Below are positions 31,794 to 40,950 of a stretch of 49,661 nt of DNA, piece after piece. The DNA is from a bacterium. Its GTDB lineage: Bacteria; Patescibacteriota; Minisyncoccia; UBA6257; Colwellbacteraceae. A model generated the notes under the pieces. That model searched no databases. It saw only the letters and a list, made by a program, of their open reading frames with translations, and was not told the origin of the DNA. The translations under genes were made by a program, and so were the position numbers. The DNA lies in assembly GCA_021787205.1 (NCBI GenBank), contig JAJYME010000005.1, positions 1 to 49,661 of the forward strand, read 5' to 3'. Numbering within the stretch: position 1 is the stretch's first letter; every line of letters starts with the position of its first letter.

Positions 31794-33500
31794 CTAATCT
31801 CCGACGACGCGAAGAACCTCTTCAATCGTCGTCATACCTTTCTCGACTTTGCGGAGCCCATCTTCAAACATGGTAATCATCCCCTGCCCGCGAGCAACCG
31901 CCTTCATCTTATCAACGGAGAAAGACGGAGAGATGATGACGCCTCTGATTTCCTCAGTGACGTTTAAGACTTCAAAGATGGCAATACGACCGGAATAACC
32001 AGTGAAATTGCAGGAGGGGCAGCCCTTCCCCGAATAAACCATGGAGGGCGGATTATATTCCTTCTCAATGCCAAGGGTTTTTAACTGGACCCTGACCGTC
32101 TCGATCAATTCCTTGTCGAGCGGGACGGTATGGATACAATCCATACAAATCTTTCTGACAAGACGCTGGGCAATAACCGCATTCAAGGTAGCAGAGACTA
32201 AGAACGGAGGAACGTTCATATCCATAAATCTCGGAACAGCCGTCGGCGCATCGTTCGTGTGAAGCGAAGACAAAACCAAGTGACCGGTCAGGGCCGCCTG
32301 AGTGGCGATATCAGCCGTCTCATCATCGCGGATTTCACCGACGAAGATGATATTCGGATCCTGACGCAAGAAAGCGCGAAGACCGGAAGCAAAAGTGATT
32401 CCGGCGGCCGGATTGATTTGGGTCTGGTTGACGTATTTGATATTGTACTCGATCGGATCCTCAATAGTAGCAATATTGACTTCCGGACGGTTCAAGAGAT
32501 TGAGGATGGAGTAGAGAGTAGTGGTCTTTCCTGATCCGGTAGGACCGCAAACGAGAATCATACCGAAGCTCTTCTTGATATTCTCCATCACGATCCTCTC
32601 GGTTTCATCCAACATTCCGACTTCCTGCAAGGACAAGGGTCTGGTAGAGGAGGTCAAAAGACGCATAACGATCTTCTCGCCGGAGAAGGTCGGCATGATA
32701 GCGACACGAATATCGATCTCATCGGAACCGATCCTGTAGCGGAAGCGGCCGTCTTGAGGCTTATAATGCTCGTCGATCTTAAGAGCGGAAAGGATCTTGA
32801 TGCGAGCAACGATGGCGGAGTGGACGGCGCGAGGGATCTTCATCATCTCGTGCAAAACGCCGTCTATGCGGTATCTTACCAAAACCATATCCTCAAAGAT
32901 CTCCATATGGATATCGGAGGCGTGGAGCGACAAAGCATAAGCGATGATGTTGTCAACGATGGCGACGATCGGGACTTCACTGGCCGCGTCCTCACCCTTC
33001 TTCCCCGACCTGATCGAAAGACCGATGTTGTCATCAATAATCTTTTTGAAGTCCTCGACCAACTTGCGGCTATAGATAGCGAAACCCTTATTCAAGTCGA
33101 TTTCGTTTGCCAGATAGATCCTGACTTTGACTTTCAGATACTGCTCAAGGAACTCGATGGTCTCAAGATCCATCGGATTCTCGAAAGCGACCGAAATGGA
33201 GCCGTCCGTCTCCCTCTTAAAAGCAATGACTCTCTTCTGGCGGGAGACCGTTTCCGGCAGGAGACGCAAAACCGATTCGTCGATCGTCTTGTTCTGCAGA
33301 TCAGCAAGCGGAATATTGAGATATTTGGAAAGAATCTGATAGAGATAACCCTCGGTAAGGATGTTTTTTGAGACGAGGGTAAAAGCGATATTCTGTTTGA
33401 GACGGGCAGCTTCCTCAACAATGACATCGAAGGCCGCAGCATCGAGCAATCCTTCTTTCAGAACGATTTCTTTAAGTTGTTGATTTGGGATCGAGATCAT
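31794..33500 (-). CDS. pilB: Type IV pilus extension ATPase
   Basis: 568 residues. An N-terminal GspE/MshEN domain (about 1-140) precedes the secretion ATPase: Walker A GPTGSGKTTTL, Asp box IATIEDPIEYN, Walker B GEIRDDETADIA, His box TGHLVLSSLHTNDA, and a zinc-binding tetracysteine (CMDC and CPSC). It drives pilin polymerisation. No pilT retraction gene is in the window. TATAAT at 33514-33519 gives a predicted leader near 7 bases. Confidence 0.93.
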   Translation of the reverse strand: MISIPNQQLKEIVLKEGLLDAAAFDVIVEEAARLKQNIAFTLVSKNILTEGYLYQILSKYLNIPLADLQNKTIDESVLRLLPETVSRQKRVIAFKRETDGSISVAFENPMDLETIEFLEQYLKVKVRIYLANEIDLNKGFAIYSRKLVEDFKKIIDDNIGLSIRSGKKGEDAASEVPIVAIVDNIIAYALSLHASDIHMEIFEDMVLVRYRIDGVLHEMMKIPRAVHSAIVARIKILSALKIDEHYKPQDGRFRYRIGSDEIDIRVAIMPTFSGEKIVMRLLTSSTRPLSLQEVGMLDETERIVMENIKKSFGMILVCGPTGSGKTTTLYSILNLLNRPEVNIATIEDPIEYNIKYVNQTQINPAAGITFASGLRAFLRQDPNIIFVGEIRDDETADIATQAALTGHLVLSSLHTNDAPTAVPRFMDMNVPPFLVSATLNAVIAQRLVRKICMDCIHTVPLDKELIETVRVQLKTLGIEKEYNPPSMVYSGKGCPSCNFTGYSGRIAIFEVLNVTEEIRGVIISPSFSVDKMKAVARGQGMITMFEDGLRKVEKGMTTIEEVLRVVGD

Positions 33501-33540
33501 AAATGTTCATCTTATTATACAATATGTCTGAAAATATAAA

Positions 33541-33568
33541 AACAAAAACAAGCTCCTAAGAGCCTGTC
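33541..33568 (-). terminator. Terminator after the first pilin gene
   Basis: Stem ACAAGCTC pairs (one mismatch) with GAGCCTGT around CTAA, with T-rich sequence after it on the minus strand. Confidence 0.6.
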
Positions 33569-33576
33569 TTGAAAAG

Positions 33577-34206
33577 TTATAATGACATATCGCTGCCGTT
33601 CTCATAAAAACAAGTCGCATCGACATAGCTGCCGGAGCAAGTATTCTTAGTACCTCCGTCATTGACCATCTTATCCCTATACTTCAAAGACTCCAACCTG
33701 GCGGCAAGCTTGAAGGTATTAGAAGCGCTCGATTTGTAGGCGTAGAAGTAATTCGTGTTATTCACCGGATCAAGCGGCAGAGCGGGAATCGGAGAACCGC
33801 CGGAGGCATCGGTAAACTTGACGTCTACCCAACCATTGCCATCGATAGCGGTAGAGGCAACAACGTTGGTGGCGGCACCGAAGGTGTTCGTAGAGAGGTT
33901 GGTAAACGGAGTGATAGTGGCGGTCGTGGCGCCAGAGGAGGCGCAGCCGACACCGGTAGTGGACGTTCCCACACAATAAGTCCTGAAGTCTAGGTTCACG
34001 CTGGCGGCGCTTACCGCATAAGTATGGATAGCCCTTTCCAAATTGTCCATATCATTGATCCTGGTGCCGTCCCTTCCCTGCTTCATGAGCTCGACGGGAT
34101 TCAAGACAAGAACCGTCGCCGATCCCAAGATCGCAATGATAGCGATGACGATCAAGAGCTCGATAAGGGTGAATCCCTTTTTCTCTTGAATATTAACTGA
34201 TTTCAT
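33577..34206 (-). CDS. Type IV pilin-like protein 1
   Basis: Start chosen at 34206 (MKSVNIQEKKGFTLIELL), 209 residues, since TATAAT at 34220-34225 excludes the longer frame. The prepilin cleavage site is KKG-FTLIEL, with the usual Glu5 of the mature protein. The mature N-terminus forms a long hydrophobic helix ending GSATVLVLNPVELM. The rest is a small globular domain with a Cys pair (DGGTKNTCSGSYVDATCFY) near the C-terminus. PilD, needed for cleavage, is not encoded here. Confidence 0.88.
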   Translation of the reverse strand: MKSVNIQEKKGFTLIELLIVIAIIAILGSATVLVLNPVELMKQGRDGTRINDMDNLERAIHTYAVSAASVNLDFRTYCVGTSTTGVGCASSGATTATITPFTNLSTNTFGAATNVVASTAIDGNGWVDVKFTDASGGSPIPALPLDPVNNTNYFYAYKSSASNTFKLAARLESLKYRDKMVNDGGTKNTCSGSYVDATCFYENGSDMSL

Positions 34207-34250
34207 TTTATTCATATTTATTATATTACTTTCGCTCATAGCTGCAAACC

Positions 34251-34853
34251 TTACAGGTTTGGATTGCTGCCAACCTCGTACCAACAATCAGTCGTGGCAT
34301 AATTCCCAGCGGTGGCGCAATTATAGATTCCGCCGTCGATTTTCATATTGTCCCTGAACTTCAAGGATTCCAGACGGGAGACGAACTTATAAGTGTAATT
34401 AACATTCTCGCACTTGTAAGCATAAAGATAGGTGTTGTTATTCACGGGATCCTTCGGCAAGACAGAGAGCGGCGGAAAGCCGTTCATATTATTGAAATTA
34501 ACATCAACCCAACCGGTGCCGGTAATGGTGACATCGGATACAATATCCCCGGATGTCACCAGCGGGTGCGCTCCGAAGGGAGACGGGGTGACACCCGCCG
34601 TCCCGGCAGTCAGACGGCCATTAGTCGTGCAAGAACCCAAGGTGAGAGTGACATTTGTATTAGCGATGAAGGTATTGATATCGCTTTTCAAGGCATTCAT
34701 ATCTGACATCCTGACCCGGTCACGTGACTGAGCCATGATCTCCGTCGGATTCAAGACGAGAACCGCCGAAGCGCTTATAATCATAATAATCCCAATGACC
34801 AAGAGAAGCTCAATCAGGGTAAAACCTTTTTTCTTTTGAAAGTTGTTCTTCAT
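34251..34853 (-). CDS. Type IV pilin-like protein 2
   Basis: 200 residues from ATG 34853. Cleavage site KKKG-FTLIELL, then a hydrophobic helix (LLVIGIIMIISASAVLVL) and the same LNPTEIMAQSRD junction as the other pilins. The globular part has disulphide candidates (GSCTTNG, YNCATAG, TTDCWYE). The helix differs from the near-identical helices of pilins 1 and 3, so it is an older paralogue. It follows the membrane-protein gene with slight spacing, without a clear own promoter. Confidence 0.88.
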   Translation of the reverse strand: MKNNFQKKKGFTLIELLLVIGIIMIISASAVLVLNPTEIMAQSRDRVRMSDMNALKSDINTFIANTNVTLTLGSCTTNGRLTAGTAGVTPSPFGAHPLVTSGDIVSDVTITGTGWVDVNFNNMNGFPPLSVLPKDPVNNNTYLYAYKCENVNYTYKFVSRLESLKFRDNMKIDGGIYNCATAGNYATTDCWYEVGSNPNL

Positions 34854-34857
34854 TTTT

Positions 34858-35433
34858 TTAAACAAGCCTCATTGATTGCCAGATATTGGTCTGATTAAAC
34901 CAGATTGAAATAAGAACAATCGCGAGGATGGCAGACGGGAACCAGAGATAATAAAGCGGCACCACCTCGATCTTTTTTCTGATAAAAAGATTGGCAAGAT
35001 GAACCAAGAGATAAGCGAGAATGATAAATATAAAGACAAAGAGAACGCCAGGGAAGCCGGAAAGGAAGAGAGCGATAAAAGCAAAATTAAGCTCCTCCCT
35101 CTCAAAGAATCTCTCATCTTTTCTCTTGTTTAAGAATTTGGCGAGGAAATAAAAAACCGTCGCGAAAAGAAGGGAGATAAGATAGGACAAGAAGAAGTGG
35201 TAAAGCGAATAGCGCAAAAAATAAGCGATGGGGGCCACCGGAGGGAGGAGATTCCTGGCTAAGGGAATAGTTTGCCAAAGGCGGTATTGGGAAAAAGCGT
35301 AATAACCGGCGATGGAAAAAATGATGACAATCGGAATCAGGGTGAAAATTTTCACATTCTTTGCCAGGAAATTTTTAGCAAAAATCTGAAGGGCGATAAG
35401 CAACAACAAATATCCGACGATGAAAATTAGCAT
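34858..35433 (-). CDS. Polytopic membrane protein within the pilin cluster
   Basis: 191 residues from ATG 35433, chosen because TATAAT at 35440-35445 ends 6 bases before it. A longer form from 35514 (218 residues, starting MFVKKINLRII) is possible. About five hydrophobic segments, many aromatic residues and Lys/Arg-rich loops; no signature of PilD peptidase (no GxxxFxxD) and no other family recognised. Its place between pilin genes suggests a part in pilus assembly, but this is only context. Confidence 0.65.
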   Translation of the reverse strand: MLIFIVGYLLLLIALQIFAKNFLAKNVKIFTLIPIVIIFSIAGYYAFSQYRLWQTIPLARNLLPPVAPIAYFLRYSLYHFFLSYLISLLFATVFYFLAKFLNKRKDERFFEREELNFAFIALFLSGFPGVLFVFIFIILAYLLVHLANLFIRKKIEVVPLYYLWFPSAILAIVLISIWFNQTNIWQSMRLV

Positions 35434-35535
35434 GATCAAATTATAAAACAAAACAAATAAAAATCCTAAATAAGAAGAAGATATAATACGAAGATTTATC
35501 TTTTTGACGAACATAGAAATCCTAAAAGTAAAAAA

Positions 35536-35563
35536 CAAAAATCCCGCGAAGGCGGGATTTTTA
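35536..35563 (-). terminator. Terminator after the third pilin gene
   Basis: Stem AAAAATCCCGC pairs with GCGGGATTTTT around GAAG... with flanking T-runs. Confidence 0.88.
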
Positions 35564-35569
35564 AGTTCA

Positions 35570-36145
35570 TTAGAATGAAGCCATATTGGTTCCAATCTCG
35601 TAGTAGGCAGTGTTGGTGCCACCATCATTGGTCGCTTTAGTGGAATACTTTGAAGATTCCAACCTGGTCGAGAGTTTGAAGGTGTTGTTGGTGCCCTCGT
35701 ATCTGAAACCATATAAGCAACCGCTGTTGCCGTTATTGGGATCAAGAGGAAGGGCGGCGATCGGAGAACCTCCGGTAAGAGCGCCGAAGTTAATCGGAAC
35801 CCAACCAGCTCCAGCCACGGTGGTGACGGTGCTTACAGTAAAGTTGGTCGTGGTGGCAGTAGCGAGGCCTAAGAAGTTAGCATTATAGGTAGTGCCGGGC
35901 TGAGCGGTCGTACAAGCGACTGAGGCGCATGAACCCATGCTGACGGTGGTAGTATTTACAAGATAATTGTTGATCGCGTTTCTCAAGGAATCGAGATCGT
36001 TCAATCTTGTGCCGTCGCGGGATTGAGCCATGAGTTCAACAGGGTTCAAAACAAGGACGGTTGCCGAGCCCAAGATTGCAATGATCGCGATAACGATCAA
36101 AAGCTCGATGAGGGTAAACCCCTTTTTCTTTTGGATATTATTCAT
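35570..36145 (-). CDS. Type IV pilin-like protein 3
   Basis: 191 residues. Cleavage site KKKG-FTLIELL and mature helix identical to that of pilin 1 through LNPVELM. The globular part is Thr/Ala/Gly-rich (ATATTTNFTVSTVTT), suggestive of an exposed, perhaps glycosylated, face, with Cys pairs at GSCASVACT and SGCLYG. TATAAT at 36188-36193 gives a leader near 36 bases. With its own promoter and terminator it could be the major pilin. Confidence 0.88.
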   Translation of the reverse strand: MNNIQKKKGFTLIELLIVIAIIAILGSATVLVLNPVELMAQSRDGTRLNDLDSLRNAINNYLVNTTTVSMGSCASVACTTAQPGTTYNANFLGLATATTTNFTVSTVTTVAGAGWVPINFGALTGGSPIAALPLDPNNGNSGCLYGFRYEGTNNTFKLSTRLESSKYSTKATNDGGTNTAYYEIGTNMASF

Positions 36146-36244
36146 ATAATTTGGTTTATTTGTTCAACCTATTTGTTTATGTCTCTTATTATATCATAAC
36201 CGCTTGAAATACCATACAAGAATCGGCTGTGGATAAGTGCTAAT

Positions 36245-36272
36245 AAAAAAATCCCCGCTTTCGCGGGGATAT
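36245..36272 (-). terminator. Terminator after the receiver-domain gene
   Basis: Stem ATCCCCGC pairs with GCGGGGAT around TTTC, with A/T-runs. Confidence 0.88.
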
Positions 36273-36275
36273 TCT

Positions 36276-36653
36276 TTAGACTTGCAGGAGGTAACCCCTG
36301 ATGTGGTTTATAAGGTCATCAATCGAGGTATGGGCCTTGATGTAGTAATCGACAGCTCCCAAATCCTTTCCCCGCTCGATGTCCGAATCCTGGCCGAGGT
36401 TCGAGGCGATAATGACTTGGATCCCGGACAAAGAAGGATCTTTCTGGATCTCTTCCAAGACCTCGAAACCGTTTTTCTTGGGCAAAATGATATCCAAAAG
36501 CACCAACCCGACCTCGGCGGTGTTGGAACGCAAAAGATCGAGCGCCATCTCCCCGTCCATCGCATACAAGACGCTGAATCCCTCCTTTTCCAAACGATTT
36601 TTTATGAGCGACGACAAGAACTTGTCATCTTCAACCAAAAGAATTGATTTCAT
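36276..36653 (-). CDS. Stand-alone receiver-domain response regulator (CheY-like)
   Basis: 125 residues with no output domain. Acidic pocket EDD at 8-10, phospho-acceptor Asp54 in LLDIILPKKNG, Ser84 in IIASNLG and Lys106 in YYIKAHT. It probably acts through protein contacts. Position next to the pilus genes suggests control of pilus function, as PilG/PilH do elsewhere; no kinase for it is in the window other than that at 24 kb. Confidence 0.88.
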   Translation of the reverse strand: MKSILLVEDDKFLSSLIKNRLEKEGFSVLYAMDGEMALDLLRSNTAEVGLVLLDIILPKKNGFEVLEEIQKDPSLSGIQVIIASNLGQDSDIERGKDLGAVDYYIKAHTSIDDLINHIRGYLLQV

Positions 36654-36729
36654 ATATTTATGTGAATTAGGCGCTTTTACACGCTCGTTTTTCTGATACT
36701 AACACAAAATCCCAAAAAAATAAAGCAAT

Positions 36730-36759
36730 AAAAAATCCCGGTTTTACCCGGAATTTTCC
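36730..36759 (-). terminator. Terminator after the 16S rRNA precursor
   Basis: Stem AAAATcCCGG pairs with CCGGaATTTT around a T-rich loop, downstream of the 16S processing stem, ending in T-rich sequence on the minus strand. It shows that no 23S gene follows in the same transcript. Confidence 0.75.
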
Positions 36760-36783
36760 ATATCATACCTTAACGATTTATTC

Positions 36784-36809
36784 TATAAAGCTTTTCCAGC
36801 TGACCAATC
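36784..36809 (-). other. 3' arm of the pre-16S processing stem
   Basis: These 26 bases pair with 38503-38528 upstream of the 16S gene: 21 Watson-Crick pairs, four further positions G-U compatible and one mismatch. Such stems bracket 16S precursors and are cut by RNase III. It marks the outer limit of the 3' trailer. Confidence 0.75.
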
Positions 36810-36917
36810 TCTAACCGATTCCCCGGTTAGCGAGCATCGTGACTTCACTATAGAGCTCCACGATTAACACTCTTTTGGTTCAACCAATTTCCTTTATCTA
36901 AAAGATAAAGTCGATCT

Positions 36918-38421
<1,504 letters not shown>

Positions 38422-38438
38422 AATCAAGGTTTAACTTG

Positions 38439-38478
38439 ATATGGACAATGCCGAAATAAATTTCGAAAGAGTCCATAT
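38439..38478 (-). other. Hairpin in the 16S leader
   Basis: ATATGGAC and GTCCATAT bracket an inner CGAAAT/ATTTCG stem. A second small hairpin (ATCAAG/CTTGAT, 38423-38440) lies next to the mature 5' end. Confidence 0.6.
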
Positions 38479-38502
38479 AAAGCATTCCCTGATCCTGAAT
38501 TA

Positions 38503-38528
38503 GATCGGACAACTGGAAAAACTCTATA
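38503..38528 (-). other. 5' arm of the pre-16S processing stem
   Basis: Complementary to 36784-36809 in the 3' trailer over 26 positions, allowing four G-U pairs and one mismatch. Confidence 0.75.
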
Positions 38529-38669
38529 AAATAAAAAGAAATCTTTTGATGGATTTCAAGATTCAACAAACCGTTAAGCAATACTCTTGCAAAACGTGTT
38601 AAATGCTGGTCGTTAAAAAGTATGATTTAATTGTTTAGTTCTCTGTCGCTTTTTCAAGTGACAAGAGTT

Positions 38670-38698
38670 ATATTAAACTATGAAAAAAACAATGTCAA
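38670..38698 (-). promoter_or_regulatory. Promoter of the 16S rRNA gene
   Basis: TTGACA at 38693-38698, 17-base spacer, TAATAT at 38670-38675 on the minus strand. The leader before mature 16S is about 240 bases. Confidence 0.8.
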
Positions 38699-38713
38699 GA
38701 GCATCCTCAGCAA

Positions 38714-38746
38714 AAATAAAATCGCCTTGGCTTAGGCGATTTTTTT
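38714..38746 (-). terminator. Terminator overlapping the rpmE stop
   Basis: Stem AAATCGCC pairs with GGCGATTT. The 5' arm on the minus strand is formed by the last codons of rpmE (Ile-Ala-stop), so the gene end and the hairpin overlap. Confidence 0.75.
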
Positions 38747-38998
38747 AGTCTTGGTTTCCTTCTTGACGCGAGGCTTCTTATCGGCCTTAGGGGCGGTAGC
38801 CGCCTTTCTGGCTTTGAACTTCTCGACGCGTCCAGCGGTGTCCAAAATCTTTCCTTCCTGTCCGGTAAAGAACGGGTGGCACTTGGAGCAGATTTCAACT
38901 TCCATCTTCTCTTTAGTAGATCCGGTTTTGATCACATTGCCGCAAGCGCAGGTAATGGTCGCATCGGAATGATAAACGGGATGAATGTTCTCTTTCAT
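38732..38998 (-). CDS. rpmE: Ribosomal protein L31 (zinc type)
   Basis: Start chosen at 38998 ([17 protein letters not shown]), 88 residues. Zinc-binding cysteines are in CACGNV and [11 protein letters not shown]. The C-terminus carries an extra Lys/Ala-rich tail (about 25 residues) beyond the usual L31. TAATAT at 39009-39014 lies 10 bases before the ATG. It is divergent from prfA, a common rpmE-prfA neighbourhood. Confidence 0.93.
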   Translation of the reverse strand: MKENIHPVYHSDATITCACGNVIKTGSTKEKMEVEICSKCHPFFTGQEGKILDTAGRVEKFKARKAATAPKADKKPRVKKETKTKKIA

Positions 38999-39073
38999 AA
39001 CACTGGACATATTACCAAGATTTTTTCAATTTGGCAAATGACCAATTTTAATGTATTTTTATATACATATATT

Positions 39074-39826
39074 ATGAACAAAGTTATTTTGGAACTCAGG
39101 GCCGGAACGGGCGGTGACGAAGCGGCGATCTTTGCCGGAGACCTGGCGAGAATGTACCAAGGCTTCGCTCAATCCCGCGGTTGGAAATTCATAGAGCTCG
39201 ACTCCACTCCCGGAACTTTGGGAGGATACAAGACCTTAGTCGCGGAAATCGCGAGTTGGGATCCGGAAGAAAACATCTATGATTTGTTAAAGCAGGAATC
39301 CGGAGTGCATAGGGTCCAGAGAGTGCCGGAAACGGAACGCTCAGGAAGGGTGCATACCTCCACCGCCTCCGTCGCGATCATGCCTCAGGTTGAAGAAAAG
39401 GAAATTCAAATCAACCCTTCAGACTTGGAAATATCGACTTTCAGATCGTCGGGACCCGGCGGTCAGAACGTCAACAAGGTTGAGACAGCCGTCAGAATCC
39501 TTCATAAACCCTCGGGAATCGTCGTCGCCTCCCAAGTCGAACGCTCCCAGATGGGAAACAAAGAAAGAGCTTTGGCGACCATAAGAGCCAAACTCTACGA
39601 ACATCAACAACTTGAAGAGCAAGTCCGCTTAGGAAAGCTCCGCCGCGACCAGATCGGATCGGGCGACAGATCGGAGAAGATTCGCACTTACAACTTCCCC
39701 GATGATCGCATCACCGACCACAGGATCGGAAAGAAGTGGCATAACATCGAAAAGATCTTGGATGGCGATATGGAACCGATTGTCAAAGCCTGGCAAAAAG
39801 CCGAGGAAGAGAAATCAGAGCAATAA
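39074..39826 (+). CDS. prfA: Peptide chain release factor 1 lacking domain 1
   Basis: 250 residues from ATG 39074, against about 360 for usual RF1. It begins directly at VILELRAGTGGDEAAIFA, the start of the domain 2/4 superdomain; the N-terminal helical domain is missing, and only 75 bases separate it from rpmE, so no other exon-like piece exists. Codon recognition motif PxT is present as RVPETERSG (PET), so it should read UAA and UAG. The catalytic motif is GPGGQNVNK. TATACA at 39062-39067 ends 6 bases before the ATG, so the mRNA is probably leaderless. In other bacteria domain 1 contacts the L11 stalk and RF3. Confidence 0.88.
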   Translation: MNKVILELRAGTGGDEAAIFAGDLARMYQGFAQSRGWKFIELDSTPGTLGGYKTLVAEIASWDPEENIYDLLKQESGVHRVQRVPETERSGRVHTSTASVAIMPQVEEKEIQINPSDLEISTFRSSGPGGQNVNKVETAVRILHKPSGIVVASQVERSQMGNKERALATIRAKLYEHQQLEEQVRLGKLRRDQIGSGDRSEKIRTYNFPDDRITDHRIGKKWHNIEKILDGDMEPIVKAWQKAEEEKSEQ

Positions 39827-39855
39827 TAAAAGACACCGCGAATGCGGTGTCTTTT
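39827..39855. terminator. Bidirectional terminator between prfA and the frameshifted pilin
   Basis: Stem AAAGACACCGC pairs with GCGGTGTCTTT around GAAT, between convergent genes. Confidence 0.88.
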
Positions 39856-39860
39856 ATTTA

Positions 39861-40226
39861 TTATTGCCTATCCGAGAATGTCGGCGGACAGCTTGCGCCG
39901 GCAGTCTTTGTCACAGAAAGATCGGTGACATAGCGATATCCGACAGTATTTCCCGTGGGATAGCCGACATACCAATTGAATCCCCCGTTAACCGTTGCCG
40001 GCGTGGTGAATGTAGCATATCTTTTTTCCCAGCTGATACCTTCCACGGTTTTCGTTTCAAACAAGGATCCGGCGCCGCTTGTCGTAAACCCGGTTCCGGC
40101 GCCATCATACCATCGGGAATGAAGCACTTGATTGCTGCCGTTATACCCCGACGAATATCCGACCCACAGACTTAGACAATATGAGGTGTTCGCTTCTATC
40201 TGGTCCTGGTTTGAAATGAACCTCAT
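39861..40226 (-). pseudogene. Out-of-frame C-terminal domain of pilin 4
   Basis: This frame (RFISNQDQIEANTSYCLSLW onward) reads as a beta-sandwich like carbohydrate-binding modules (SLWVGYSSGYNG, SRWYDGAG, ATFTTPATVNGGFNWYVGYP). It has no start signals and continues the pilin-4 protein in the +1 frame. Skipping one base near 40226 would join ...TTEY to RFISN... smoothly. Either the gene carries a real one-base insertion, or the base is an assembly error, or the shift is programmed; no strong slippery sequence is seen at the junction. Confidence 0.7.
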
Positions 40227-40950
40227 ATTCGGTAGTAGGACCGTTCTGTTGGACCACGCAATTGGAACTTCCAGGATTGGGCATCTGGATAACCAGATTT
40301 GTAGGATTGGAATCAGATTCGTTCACAGCTCCCTGACAAGAGGTAAAATTTCCATTGCCGATATAATTTTCCACCCTCGGAGTTATCCCGAGTTTCGTTC
40401 CCCTTTCAAAGACATCGACGCTTTCTCCGCCGTCAACTGCGCCAACAACCCTTTGTTTTTGAGATTCAAGAACAGATGTGATTTCCCATCCTGAAACGTT
40501 GGCAAAAAACGTATAATATTTTCCGCCGGAAGCTTCGTTGGCAGGGTCTGTGGGAAGAGAAGGAATCTTCGAGTCAGACGAAACAAAGTCAACCGGAATC
40601 CACCCATTGCCATCAACCTTGTTCAGGTTTGCCTGCGTTGCGCAATGATAACTCCATCCTGCCAATAACGGCGGTAACGAATAAGAAGAGCAAGCCGGCG
40701 ACGAATCCGGAAGAGAGAGATAAACCGTATTTGCCGCAACAAGAGGAAAACTGGAATTCTTCAAGGAATAGAGATTAAGAGACTTATGCAGGTTTTCAAA
40801 GTCAGACACCCTCGCGGAATCTCTGGCGCTTCTTGTTATCTCAGTGGGATTCAAGACTAAGACTGTCGCAGAGCCCAGGATAGCGATGATGGCAATGACT
40901 ATTAAGAGCTCAATGAGAGTGAAGGCTTTTATACTTTTTCCTGACATCAT
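40141..40950 (-). CDS. Type IV pilin-like protein 4, C-terminus altered by a frameshift
   Basis: 269 residues as read. Cleavage site KA-FTLIELL, with Ala rather than the usual Gly before the Phe, and a mature helix identical to pilins 1 and 3 through LNPTEI. A pilin domain (about 30-190, with ACSSYSLPPLLAGW and DGNGWIPVDF) is followed by the start of a second domain (ENYIGNGNF). After about residue 245 the frame leaves the conserved domain and ends with a non-conserved tail (EHLILSKSVGRIFVGV). The start overlaps the previous stop in ATGA, so it is translated with pilin 5. Confidence 0.8.
   Translation of the reverse strand: MMSGKSIKAFTLIELLIVIAIIAILGSATVLVLNPTEITRSARDSARVSDFENLHKSLNLYSLKNSSFPLVAANTVYLSLPDSSPACSSYSLPPLLAGWSYHCATQANLNKVDGNGWIPVDFVSSDSKIPSLPTDPANEASGGKYYTFFANVSGWEITSVLESQKQRVVGAVDGGESVDVFERGTKLGITPRVENYIGNGNFTSCQGAVNESDSNPTNLVIQMPNPGSSNCVVQQNGPTTEYEVHFKPGPDRSEHLILSKSVGRIFVGV

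Noticed and set aside
34207-34287. Longer start of pilin 1
   Set aside because: The extra residues overlap the end of pilin 2 and the TATAAT box; prepilin leaders are short.
38876-39073. 66-residue N-terminal extension of release factor 1
   Set aside because: It runs antisense through rpmE, bears no resemblance to RF1 domain 1, and the -10 box lies just before ATG 39074.
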